Shown: positions 32,057 to 39,762 of the stretch, one piece after another
How positions within the stretch are numbered: the first letter of the stretch is position 1
How the letters are laid out: each line of letters begins with the position of its first letter
DNA from: DATLWR01 sp035576205
Lineage (GTDB): Bacteria; Pseudomonadota; Zetaproteobacteria; Mariprofundales; Mariprofundaceae
DNA: 39,762 bases
Assembly (NCBI GenBank): GCA_035576205.1
Contig: DATLWR010000119.1
Span: 1 to 39,762 of the forward strand
Direction of reading: 5' to 3'
Translations under genes and position numbers: made by a program
Notes under the pieces: generated by a model
Databases searched by the model: none
Seen by the model: the letters and a program-made list of their open reading frames with translations, nothing else
What the model was told of the DNA's origin: nothing

Positions 32057-34343
32057 TGCCGCCGCCGCGACGCCGCCTCCCGGTGATCCTGCGATAGACA
32101 TGCCGCCATTGATGGCCGGCCTTGCCCAGCAACCGCTCGAACCAGTCGCCGCGCTCCGTGCTGTGTTCGCCGTAGGAGTAGGCGTAATAGCGATCCATCT
32201 TGTAGGTCGCGTAATCCGGCGACACGTCACCGCGCACGCCGTTGAGCACGACACCGACCACATGGCCGCCCACGCTCTCGATCGTCGACTTCACGCGTTT
32301 CAGCGCACCCCGCACCACGGCGCCGATGTGATAGACGAGCAGCACGCCGTCGGCACTCGCGGCCAGCACCGTCGCATCGGTGGCATGCAGCATCGGCGGC
32401 ATGTCGATGACCACCAGATCGTATTCCTGTCTCACCTCGGCGAGCAGCGTTTTCATCTGCGGCGTCGACAAGAGGTCGGGAGGATTCGCACTGACCGTGC
32501 CGCAGGTCAGGATATCCAGCTGGTCGAGCCCCGGTGTCATCAGCGCCTGATCCACACCCATGTTGCCGAGCATGACATCCGAGAATCGCTTCACGGCATG
32601 CTGCCAGCTCTCCTGGCCCAGCAGGCATTCGCACAGCCCGGGATCGCGTTCGAGGCCGAAGGTATGGTGCAGCATGGGCTTGCGCATATCCGCATCGATC
32701 AGCAGCACCCGCGCCCCCTGCTGGGCGACGACGACGGCCAGATTGGCGGCGATCGTGCTCTTGCCCTCCTTCACCGTCGAACTGGTCACGATCAGGACCC
32801 GGCGCTCGGCCGCCTGCGAGAACATCAGGTTGGTGCGCAGGCTGCGATAGGCTTCGGCAATCGTCGACGGCGGCGAGAAATGGGTTACCAGGCGGATCTG
32901 CCGTTCCAGCTGGTGCCCGCTGACTGCCAGCCCCTCGACACCCGAGAACAGGTGGATCGCCTCCTCGTGCGACAAATGCGGCACGAATCCGACCACCGGC
33001 ACTTCGAGGAAGTTCTCCACCTCCTCGATGGTCCCGACGGAGGTGTCGATCGACTCCAGGATCAGGGCGATGATCAACCCCAGCACCAGGCCCAGGATCA
33101 GGCCGGCAATCGCCGTCTGACCGGTGCGCACCGGATTGATCCGCGCGTTGGACAGCAGCGCCGGCCGTACCAGCGTCACATCCTGTTCCTTCTCGGCTTC
33201 GCGGATCAGGACCTCCTGGTGCTTCTTCTCCAGCAGGTCGTACAGATCCTCGTTCAGGCGCACCGAGCGCTCCAGCCGCTGCAACTGCAGCGCCTCCTCG
33301 GGCAGGCCCTGATAGCGGCGCATGTTTTCTTCGATCGCCTGCTGGGTGCTCTGCAGCCGCTGCTGGGAGAGCTGCACCTGCTTCTGCAGTTCGTCGACCA
33401 TGCTGACCAGGATGTCGTTCGCCTGGTCCCGCAGCTCCAGCATCTCCGGGTGCTGGTCGGTGAAGTTGGTCGAAAGCTCCGTGCGCTTGAGCGCCAGTTC
33501 CACGAGCCGCTTGTTCAACTGGTCGAAATAGGCGCTGACCTGGCCGGAAACCGAAACCGCCTGGTAGTCCCAGCCGCCATGTGTGACCCGCTCTTTCAGC
33601 TGACCGAGCGTGAAACGGAGATCGTTGAGGCGGGCGACTTCCTGGCGGTATTCCTGCTCGAGGTCGGCGCCGACCTTGGCCATGACGTCCGAATCCTTGC
33701 CGACCATCACCATGTTGTGGCTGCTGCGGTATTCGCGCACGGCCTCCTCGGCCTTGTTCAGGCGATCGCCGACCACCACGATCTGGTCCTCGATGAACTT
33801 CTTCGCCTCGAACACACGCTTGTTCTTTTCCTGGATATTGAACGCCTGGAACTCGTCGGCCACCGCCTGGGCGAGATCGCGGGCGAATTCCGGGCTCGAG
33901 CTAACCGCCGAGATCGTGATGATGCCGGAATCGCCTTCCTGCTCGGCCTCGACCGAATCGCGCAGACTCAGCACCTGATCCATGTATTCGTCGTTGGCGC
34001 GAATCTCCGCCGACGTCAGCCCCTTCGGGATCAGGCCGAGCCGTTTCGATACCCGCTCCATCATCGGGTAGGAGCGGACGAGCGCCAGATTGGTGCTCAT
34101 TGTGTTCGTCTGGGTGAAGCCCTCGCCGCGCAGCAGGGCATCGGCAAGATTGCTGCTTTGCTCGATCTTCACCTGCGCCGACGAGCTGTAAAGCGGCGGC
34201 GGCTGCTTCACCCAGGTGAACAGCCAGCTGAACACGCACATCAGCAAGGCGGACATCATGATCCACCAGCGACGGCGCAGCAGGATCTGCCAGTACTCCT
34301 CAAGATTGAGCTCGTAGCCGGTTTGTGACTGGGCGGCGGCCAT
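32046..34343 (-). CDS. Wzc-type polysaccharide co-polymerase with BY-kinase domain
   Basis: This inner-membrane protein controls polymer length and export together with the outer-membrane exporter. The 765 residues contain an N-terminal Wzz domain with a membrane helix (about 25-43), a long periplasmic coiled coil (about 180-400), a second membrane helix (about 410-430), and a cytoplasmic tyrosine kinase (about 500-700). The kinase has Walker A KEGKST (Lys528), Walker A' VLLIDADMRKP and Walker B LVVIDMPP. The C terminus has a tyrosine cluster (YYAYSYGE, about 705-722), the autophosphorylation site of BY-kinases. The usual PGEGKS lead-in is VKEGKS. It overlaps the export gene by one base (TAATG). 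Confidence 0.95.
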   Translation of the reverse strand: MAAAQSQTGYELNLEEYWQILLRRRWWIMMSALLMCVFSWLFTWVKQPPPLYSSSAQVKIEQSSNLADALLRGEGFTQTNTMSTNLALVRSYPMMERVSKRLGLIPKGLTSAEIRANDEYMDQVLSLRDSVEAEQEGDSGIITISAVSSSPEFARDLAQAVADEFQAFNIQEKNKRVFEAKKFIEDQIVVVGDRLNKAEEAVREYRSSHNMVMVGKDSDVMAKVGADLEQEYRQEVARLNDLRFTLGQLKERVTHGGWDYQAVSVSGQVSAYFDQLNKRLVELALKRTELSTNFTDQHPEMLELRDQANDILVSMVDELQKQVQLSQQRLQSTQQAIEENMRRYQGLPEEALQLQRLERSVRLNEDLYDLLEKKHQEVLIREAEKEQDVTLVRPALLSNARINPVRTGQTAIAGLILGLVLGLIIALILESIDTSVGTIEEVENFLEVPVVGFVPHLSHEEAIHLFSGVEGLAVSGHQLERQIRLVTHFSPPSTIAEAYRSLRTNLMFSQAAERRVLIVTSSTVKEGKSTIAANLAVVVAQQGARVLLIDADMRKPMLHHTFGLERDPGLCECLLGQESWQHAVKRFSDVMLGNMGVDQALMTPGLDQLDILTCGTVSANPPDLLSTPQMKTLLAEVRQEYDLVVIDMPPMLHATDATVLAASADGVLLVYHIGAVVRGALKRVKSTIESVGGHVVGVVLNGVRGDVSPDYATYKMDRYYAYSYGEHSTERGDWFERLLGKAGHQWRHVYRRITGRRRRGGGNAA

Positions 34344-36901
34344 TACTTCAGGTTCCTCTGGATCTGGCGGATCAGCAGGATCTGCTGGTAGGTATTGATC
34401 GGCTGCGACAGCATGTTGATGGTCGGCATGATGTCCTGCACCACCTTGTTCCAGTTGGCGATCGGGCTGGCCGGAATGATCACGATATCTTTGTCCTGCA
34501 GGGCAAGATTCTGGGTCAGGTCGCCCTGCTCGATCAGCTTGTCGAACGAGATCGCCAGGATTTCCGGCTTGTCGCGATCGGCGCGAATGATGCGGATATC
34601 GCTGTAGTACGGATGGTCGCCGAAACCGCCGCTCTGCGATACCGCATCGAGGAAGTTCAGATCGCCGTTGAACTCCACGATGCCGGGCTTCTTCACCTCA
34701 CCCAGTACGTAGACGCGACGTTTCGACTGCGCCAGCGACGGAATGAAGATGGTATCGCCTTCATCGAGGATGGCGTTCTGGGTGATGTCCGCCTGCTTGA
34801 TGGCATGATCGAGATTCAGGATGATCGTCTTGCCGCCACGGATGATCTGCACCTTGGTCAGGTCCGCATCCTTGGTCGGACCGCCAGCGCGGGAAATGAA
34901 ATCGACCAGCGTCTCCTTACCCTGCAGGAAATAGCTGCCCGGCCCGGTCGGCTGGCGCAGCAGGCTCTGCACCTCGCCGAACAGGGTGACCGATTTGCTC
35001 TGGTGCTTGAGCACCATCACGTCGACACGCGGATGGCGCTCGTATTTCGACAACAGCTCGGTGATGTGCTGGTCGATCTCGGTCGACGTCAGGCCGGAGA
35101 CCTTCAGCGCCTCCTGGTAAGGCAGCGACACCGTGCCGTCGATCTGCACGATGACCTTGTGCTCCACGCTCTTGCTGCCCTGCCAGAAGGTCAGCGAGAG
35201 CTCGTCGCCCGGACCCACCTTGTAATCCGGGATACCGTTGATGGTCTTGAAGACGGCATTTTCATCGACATGGTAGAGATCGTGGATGCCGCCGGTGCCG
35301 ACTTCCGCATCCAGACGCACAGCTGCTGGCCGGAAAGCCCTGACCAGTACACGGCGGTTCTGCTGCAGCGCTTCCGGCGCCATGCCGGGCGGCAACGGAT
35401 GCTGCGCACCGAGCGCCAGAATCTCGATATCCGCTGCATCGACCCCGTTCTCCCTGAGCAGGGCCGCCACCGATTCGCTGCGCGCCCGTGACAGAGCCTC
35501 GTTGTTCGGGAACAGGTCCGAATGGATCGGCCGCAGGTCGGCACGCCCTTCGACGGTGAATTGCAGCTTGCCCGACTCTTTGCCGAGCGCATGCATCCAG
35601 GCGAGCAAACGGTCGCGTTCGTCATTACCGATCTGGGCCGTGGCCGACTCGAAATAGAGGGTCAACTGCTCGCCCAGCGGCTCGCCACGCAATACCTGCA
35701 CGTCTGTCGGCGGTGCCATTTCCCCCGACCAGACCTCGGCGCCGCCGTTGTCGCGGACGGCCGCAACGGCCAGCGTCCCCTTCCCGAACACGTCACCCAG
35801 ATCCACATCCGCATATTCGCCGTAATCGGGCAACAAACCGGCGGCAGACGCAAACTTGCCGCCCTGCCAGTGCCAGACGCCCATGCCGCGGCCATCGCCC
35901 GAGGCAGCCACCAGCTCGCGCTTGCCATCGCCATCCAGATCACCGACCCGCACGGACAGCCATGTGCCCGCATCGGTCACGATCGACCGGTGCCAGCCGG
36001 ACGCCCCTCCCTTCCAGAGGTGGATGCCCATCCGGTAAAGGCCCGTCACGATATCGAGGTGGCCATCGCCATCCACATCGGCCACGGTCAGGGACTCGAC
36101 ATCGCCGTTTTCCGGCAACACCTGGCGTTTCCAGCGCCCGCTGCCGTCGCCGCTCCAGATTTCGACACCGCCCACCTCGACCATGTCGCCGCCGACCTTG
36201 GCGGCGCCGAGACCGCCGCGGCGGGAGGCCACGATATCGGCATGGCCGTCGCCATTCACATCGGCAACCGCCACATCGGTGAAATAGCCATTGACGATCG
36301 GCCCGTTGTCCGCGCGCCAGCCACCCCGCCCGTCGTTCAGCCAGACGAAGATGCCGCCATCCCTCTCCGAAGAGGCGCGGGTGGCGATCAGATCCGGCCA
36401 GCCGTCCTCGTTGACATCCGCAAAACAGATGCCGCGGTACTGGTCGCTTACGGCCGGCGCTCCGTACAGTTTCCAGCTGCCGTCAGCCAGATAAGTCCAG
36501 ATCTGGATACCCTTCTGGTCGCCATCGCCGACGATGCCGATCTCGTTATTGCCGTCGCCATTGATGTCCGCCACGGCGAACGCCCGCGGCTGCATGGTTG
36601 TCGGGGGGCCTTCCTGGAATCGCCAGTGCCCCTTGCCATCGCCAAGCTCCACCTGAAAACCTGCGGCCGTTCCCCAGCCGCCTACCAGCAGATCGAGATG
36701 ACCGTCCTGGTTGATATCGGTCAGACGAACGGCGCGCGACGGCCCGATCCGCTGCGGTCCGTTGTTATGCATGGAATAGACAGGAATCGCGCGGTGACTA
36801 TCGCCCAGCACCCGTGTCGGCTCCGGCACCGTCGTCCGGCAGGAGACGAGGGAAAACAGACCCACCGCAAGCGCCAGCCCCCGGATCAGCGTCTGTTTCA
36901 T
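34343..36901 (-). CDS. Polysaccharide export lipoprotein with VCBS propeller, OmpA-like and Wza/SLBB domains
   Basis: This large outer-membrane lipoprotein has 852 residues, over twice a usual Wza. Order: signal peptide with lipobox LVSC (Cys21); seven VCBS/FG-GAP repeats (about 45-395) with Ca-binding loops DINQDGHLD, DINGDGNNE, DVNEDGWPD, DVNGDGHAD, DVDGDGHLD, DLDGDGKRE and a degenerate DVFGKGTL; an OmpA-like domain (about 410-522, LSRARSESVAALLRENGV and NRRV at 515-518); a polysaccharide export domain (about 558-640, VGPGDELSLTFW); and two SLBB domains (about 645-715 and 735-815). The ATG at 36901 best fits the lipoprotein signal; ATG 36919 and 36937 are in frame. It heads the envelope operon. 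The propeller and OmpA parts are not normal in Wza. Confidence 0.92.
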   Translation of the reverse strand: MKQTLIRGLALAVGLFSLVSCRTTVPEPTRVLGDSHRAIPVYSMHNNGPQRIGPSRAVRLTDINQDGHLDLLVGGWGTAAGFQVELGDGKGHWRFQEGPPTTMQPRAFAVADINGDGNNEIGIVGDGDQKGIQIWTYLADGSWKLYGAPAVSDQYRGICFADVNEDGWPDLIATRASSERDGGIFVWLNDGRGGWRADNGPIVNGYFTDVAVADVNGDGHADIVASRRGGLGAAKVGGDMVEVGGVEIWSGDGSGRWKRQVLPENGDVESLTVADVDGDGHLDIVTGLYRMGIHLWKGGASGWHRSIVTDAGTWLSVRVGDLDGDGKRELVAASGDGRGMGVWHWQGGKFASAAGLLPDYGEYADVDLGDVFGKGTLAVAAVRDNGGAEVWSGEMAPPTDVQVLRGEPLGEQLTLYFESATAQIGNDERDRLLAWMHALGKESGKLQFTVEGRADLRPIHSDLFPNNEALSRARSESVAALLRENGVDAADIEILALGAQHPLPPGMAPEALQQNRRVLVRAFRPAAVRLDAEVGTGGIHDLYHVDENAVFKTINGIPDYKVGPGDELSLTFWQGSKSVEHKVIVQIDGTVSLPYQEALKVSGLTSTEIDQHITELLSKYERHPRVDVMVLKHQSKSVTLFGEVQSLLRQPTGPGSYFLQGKETLVDFISRAGGPTKDADLTKVQIIRGGKTIILNLDHAIKQADITQNAILDEGDTIFIPSLAQSKRRVYVLGEVKKPGIVEFNGDLNFLDAVSQSGGFGDHPYYSDIRIIRADRDKPEILAISFDKLIEQGDLTQNLALQDKDIVIIPASPIANWNKVVQDIMPTINMLSQPINTYQQILLIRQIQRNLK

Positions 36902-37016
36902 CTCGGTGGATTCCCCCATTGGCACACCATATTGCAATGATACCGCATCAAGTTCAAGTTAATATTCCAAATTATTCCACAAGTAGCCTAGTTTTAATGG
37001 ATTTACTTCACCCTAT

Positions 37017-37080
37017 CCTTACTGATAAGGTTTGCTTTGGCAAATGCGGGCGTAGCCGCGCAGTGATTGGGCTCACGCAT
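37017..37080 (+). other. Cluster of short palindromes in the leader of the ATPase operon
   Basis: Back-to-back hairpins lie upstream of the ExeA-type gene: CCTTA-CTGA-TAAGG (37017-37030), TTTGC-TTTG-GCAAA (37031-37044), and GCGG-GCGTAG-CCGC (37046-37059). GTGA-TTGGGC-TCAC (37063-37076) follows. ATGCG (37044-37048) can also pair with CGCAT (37076-37080), enclosing the last two. It could be a structured leader or operator. No known riboswitch consensus was recognised. Confidence 0.4.
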
Positions 37081-37115
37081 TTAGTCATGCTTGACGGGGG
37101 GAGTATTGCTGGCAG

Positions 37116-37916
37116 ATGTACCTCGATTACTGGCAACTGAAAGCCTTCCCGTTTGAGAGTGGCGCCTCCGGCGACTTCTACTTCACCAACGAAATTCGAA
37201 CCATGGTGGCCGACGACATCCGCGATGCCATCATGCGGCGGAAGGGGATTGTCGCCCTGACCGGCCCCATCGGCTGCGGCAAGTCGACATTGACGCAACG
37301 ACTGCTGCTCAGCCTGCCCGAGGAGGAGATCGACATCGCGCTGATCACCTTCTCGATGCTGAGTTCGCGCGAAATGCTCGAGGAAATATGTACACAGCTT
37401 GGGCTCGAACCCGAAGCGCGCGACCGCAACGGTCTGGTCCACTGCCTGCAAACCCACATGCTCCGCAATGCCGAACGCGGCCGCCACACCCTGGTCTGCA
37501 TCGATGAAGCCCAAAGCATCGCCTCACTCGACACCTTCGAGGAGTTGCGCCTGCTGCTGAATTTCCAGCTGGGCGAAAATTTCCTGCTGACACTCTTCTT
37601 CATCGGCCAGCCGGAATTGCAGGATATCCTGGACAAGCTGCCGCAACTGAAACAACGCATTGCTCTCAACCTGAGTCTCGCCAATTTCAACGAGGAAACC
37701 GCCATACGGTACATGCTACACCGCCTGCGCAGTGCCGGTTGCAAACAGCCGATGTTCACCCGACAGGCCGTGCACGCCATTTTCCTCCAGACCCATGGCG
37801 TACCGCGGCGGATCAACCACCTGGCCGACCGCTGCCTGTTGGTCGGCATGCGCAACAGCGCCAAGCTGGTCGATAGCAAACTGGTCTCTGACGTTGCAGA
37901 GCACTATCCTTGCTGA
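37116..37916 (+). CDS. ExeA/XrtA-associated-type AAA ATPase
   Basis: This 266-residue ATPase belongs to the group seen in secretion (ExeA) and exopolysaccharide clusters. It opens with MYLDYWQLKAFPFE, a family-like start. Walker A GPIGCGKST is near residues 50-58, Walker B LVCIDEAQ near 130, and FIGQPELQDIL is sensor 1-like. A C-terminal lid includes GVPRRINHLADRCL with the sensor 2 arginines. The C-terminal peptidoglycan-binding domain of ExeA is missing. It begins the plus-strand operon divergent from the export operon. GGGGGAG is 13 bases before the ATG. It probably couples ATP hydrolysis to polysaccharide assembly or its regulation. Confidence 0.88.
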   Translation: MYLDYWQLKAFPFESGASGDFYFTNEIRTMVADDIRDAIMRRKGIVALTGPIGCGKSTLTQRLLLSLPEEEIDIALITFSMLSSREMLEEICTQLGLEPEARDRNGLVHCLQTHMLRNAERGRHTLVCIDEAQSIASLDTFEELRLLLNFQLGENFLLTLFFIGQPELQDILDKLPQLKQRIALNLSLANFNEETAIRYMLHRLRSAGCKQPMFTRQAVHAIFLQTHGVPRRINHLADRCLLVGMRNSAKLVDSKLVSDVAEHYPC

Positions 37917-37917
37917 C

Positions 37918-39117
37918 ATGACGCGCCACATCGATCTGCTGCGCAGCCGGGAGAAGGCCGCCGCCGGGAAGCTTCCCGAGGCACCGGCCGTGCCTGCGAA
38001 GAAAGGGCGAAAGAAGAAAAAGGATGCGGCTGCACCGGTTCCTGAAGAATTTGCCATGCTGCACGACGAAACCACCGATCTGGATGCTGCCCCGCCGGAA
38101 CTGCCGGAGGAGATGGCGGCGCTACCGGAAGAACCGGCAACTCCGGTCGCTGCCCTCAAATCAATGGCAACTTCTGCCGCAACAAATGGCGCTGATGCGA
38201 TCCGGGACATTCTGGCGCACATCATCGATTCGACACTGACCGCCTTCCGCCATGCTGCAACCGACACGAACTTCGACTTTTCAGCCTTGCAGCAGGCCAC
38301 CGATGAAATCGTCAGCCGGCTAGAGGCGGAACCGGCCCAGCTCAACCAGTTCGAACTGGTCCTGACCGACCGCGAGAAGTACCTGCTCAACATGGATCCG
38401 AATGTGGGCGACCTCTTGCAGAAAGCCATGACGATGATGCTTTACGCGCTGAAGATCGGGCTGCAGCTCTCCTTGCCGCAACACTCGCTGGTCGACCTGG
38501 CGCTGGCGGCGACGCTGCATCACCTCGGCATGGCGCGCATCTCCACGCAGGTGCGCCACAAAAAGAACAAGCTCTCCGAGGACGAGCTGGCCATGATCGG
38601 CAAGGCGCCGGAGTTTTCCGCCGCCTACCTGCAACGCAACGGCCTGAACCGGGGCGACATCTTGCTGGCGGTCGCCAACGCGCAGGAACGACACGACGGC
38701 AGCGGCCCCAGGGGACTGGAAGGCAACAGTATTCCGCCGCTGGCGCGGATCGTCGGCCTACTGTCGATGTTCGAGTCGCTGATCCATGTCCGCTCCTATC
38801 GCGAACGTCTGCTGCCGCGCGATGCCATTCGCCTGCTGATCAAGAACCACAAAAAGTCCTTCGACCCGGCGATCCTGAAGGCCCTGATCGATGCCATCTC
38901 GCTCTACCCGGTCGGCTGTTTCGTGCAGCTGAACACCGGCGAGGTCGGCCAGGTGGTATCGGTCAATCCGCGTCTGCCGTTGCGCCCGAAGGTGGAGATC
39001 CGCTTCAACCGACAGGGCGATGAAATCCCGGCCCGCGAGGTCGATCTTCGGAACCAGCCCACGCTGATGGTGCGCCGCTGTATGTACGAAGAATCGGCAC
39101 GCAACCTGAGCGAGTAA
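37918..39117 (+). CDS. Degenerate HD-GYP-type protein
   Basis: This 399-residue protein has a basic, Lys/Ala/Pro-rich N-terminal region (about 1-75) and an HD-GYP-like domain (about 150-320). C-terminal beta segments (about 325-385, QVVSVNPRLPLRPKVEIRF) follow, as in active HD-GYP proteins. The HD motif reads LHHLGMARI (His201, His202) in place of LHDIGK, and the GYP motif reads HDGSGPRGLEGNSIPPLARI, lacking the tyrosine. The downstream VADxFDAL segment is LLSMFESL. It may have lost phosphodiesterase activity and act as a binding protein for c-di-GMP. It begins one base after the ATPase stop. Confidence 0.85.
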   Translation: MTRHIDLLRSREKAAAGKLPEAPAVPAKKGRKKKKDAAAPVPEEFAMLHDETTDLDAAPPELPEEMAALPEEPATPVAALKSMATSAATNGADAIRDILAHIIDSTLTAFRHAATDTNFDFSALQQATDEIVSRLEAEPAQLNQFELVLTDREKYLLNMDPNVGDLLQKAMTMMLYALKIGLQLSLPQHSLVDLALAATLHHLGMARISTQVRHKKNKLSEDELAMIGKAPEFSAAYLQRNGLNRGDILLAVANAQERHDGSGPRGLEGNSIPPLARIVGLLSMFESLIHVRSYRERLLPRDAIRLLIKNHKKSFDPAILKALIDAISLYPVGCFVQLNTGEVGQVVSVNPRLPLRPKVEIRFNRQGDEIPAREVDLRNQPTLMVRRCMYEESARNLSE

Positions 39118-39120
39118 TTC

Positions 39121-39762
39121 ATGTCCGGTAACATGCCCATCGACAGCGACAGCCAGTTGGCCGTCTACGCCGACCTTGTCAGTCTCTATCCGGAGAACAT
39201 CGCCTATCTGCAGAAATATGCCGAACTGCTGCTCGAGGCCGGGCAGGCAACCACCGGCACCGAGCACCTGCGCCGCCTGCATGCGCTGCTGATCTCCCGG
39301 GGAGAACCGAGCAAGGCCAACGCGCTGGCAACCAAATATCCTCAGATTGGTCGTATCAGCGCCTCCGGCGGGGACGAGACATTCCTCGACATGCTGCCCA
39401 AGGACACCTTCGGCAAGGTCTGGCAGCTGATGAACCGTGAGAAGATCGACGAGGGCCGTCCGCTTTTCCGCCAGGGCGAACAAGGCGACTCCATGTACCT
39501 GCTGCTCGACGGCGAACTCGCCGTCTGCATGACCGGCCAGAACGGCAAGACCGTACTGCTCAACCTGATCCGTCCCGGCGATGTGGTCGGGGAAGGCTGC
39601 CTGCTGGATCCAGGTCCGCGCAGCGCCGATGTCGTCGCCAACAAGAAGAGCCATGTCGTCAAGCTGCCACGCAAGAAAATACTGGCGCTGATGGGCGAAA
39701 ACAGCGGCCTGCTGAGCGCACTGCAGCGCAAGTCGGACCTGCGCAACATGTGCGGCCTGCTG
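39121..39762 (+). CDS. Cyclic nucleotide-binding domain protein, partial (3' end outside window)
   Basis: The open frame runs from ATG 39121 to the window edge (214 codons) with no stop. An N-terminal helical, TPR-like part (about residues 10-70, VSLYPENIAYLQKYAELLLEAG) is followed by a cyclic nucleotide-binding domain (about 85-200). The domain has FRQGEQGDSMYLLLDGELAV, a phosphate cassette-like GDVVGEGCLLDPGPRSADVVA and VVKLPRKKIL. The cassette keeps the Gly-Glu and Arg but is shifted from the usual GExALL...RxA pattern. It starts three bases after the HD-GYP gene. What follows the domain is not visible. Confidence 0.85.
   Translation, partial: MSGNMPIDSDSQLAVYADLVSLYPENIAYLQKYAELLLEAGQATTGTEHLRRLHALLISRGEPSKANALATKYPQIGRISASGGDETFLDMLPKDTFGKVWQLMNREKIDEGRPLFRQGEQGDSMYLLLDGELAVCMTGQNGKTVLLNLIRPGDVVGEGCLLDPGPRSADVVANKKSHVVKLPRKKILALMGENSGLLSALQRKSDLRNMCGLL

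Noticed and set aside
31914..34328. 804-codon plus-strand frame opposite the Wzc-type gene
   Set aside because: Shadow of the real gene. Composition is rich in His, Arg and Asp repeats and no family motif is visible.
35522..36940. 472-codon plus-strand frame opposite the propeller region
   Set aside because: It mirrors the repeated calcium-loop codons of the minus-strand gene, which gives a periodic but meaningless antisense peptide.
37036..37060. Possible sigma-54 promoter (TTTGGCAAATGCGGGC) before the ATPase operon
   Set aside because: The spacing between GG and GC is one base short of the required -24/-12 distance and the -12 TTGC element is missing.

Overview
The window is about 40 kb of GC-rich, densely coding chromosome from a Gram-negative bacterium. 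Lipid A/LPS genes (msbA, lapA, lapB), the order pheA-hisC-tyrA-aroA-cmk-rpsA-ihfB-lapA-lapB-pyrF, a polysaccharide export system, a lipobox and a periplasmic amidase all point to Pseudomonadota, most like the gamma or zeta lineages. Genus cannot be fixed from the sequence. No insertion sequence, prophage, CRISPR array or rRNA gene was seen. There is one tRNA (Asn, GTT). No gene-free stretch exceeds 300 bases.

Layout. (1) 1-2.8 kb, minus strand: carA, a class II fumarase and tRNA-Asn with its own promoter. (2) 3.0-7.1 kb, plus: a phospho-Ser/Thr signalling cassette of CHASE2 receptor kinase, PP2C phosphatase and FHA protein. (3) 7.15-17.8 kb, minus: a long, tightly packed run from pheA to dgt that joins aromatic amino acid synthesis, CMP kinase, ribosomal protein S1, IHF-beta, LapA/LapB, PyrF and a dNTPase. 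Most junctions overlap by 1-11 bases. (4) 17.9-19.2 kb, plus: MscS channel and a 71-residue orphan ending in a strong terminator. (5) 19.25-21.5 kb, minus: two tandem DUF1538 membrane proteins, a PII-like protein and a CBS-pair protein in one overlapping operon. (6) 21.7-25.3 kb, plus: argC, a coiled-coil membrane protein, bactofilin, gamma-carbonic anhydrase and a short Ppx/GppA. (7) 25.4-26.0 kb: an AT-rich membrane protein gene, probably acquired. (8) 26.1-36.9 kb, minus: an envelope operon with an unusual Wza-type export lipoprotein, a Wzc-type tyrosine kinase, a tiny membrane protein, an O-antigen ligase/polymerase-like protein, AmiC-type amidase, MsbA and two paralogous DUF374 acyltransferases. 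(9) 37.1-39.76 kb, plus, divergent: ExeA-type AAA ATPase, a degenerate HD-GYP protein and a cyclic-nucleotide-binding protein cut by the window edge.

The strongest novelty candidates are three. The first is the export lipoprotein at 34343-36901, which fuses a seven-repeat VCBS/FG-GAP propeller and an OmpA-like domain to a Wza-type polysaccharide export and SLBB core; a signalling trio is transcribed divergently from it. The second is the DUF1538-DUF1538-PII-CBS operon, which looks like a membrane transporter with two built-in ligand sensors. The third is the HD-GYP-like protein, whose metal-site aspartate and GYP tyrosine are both changed.
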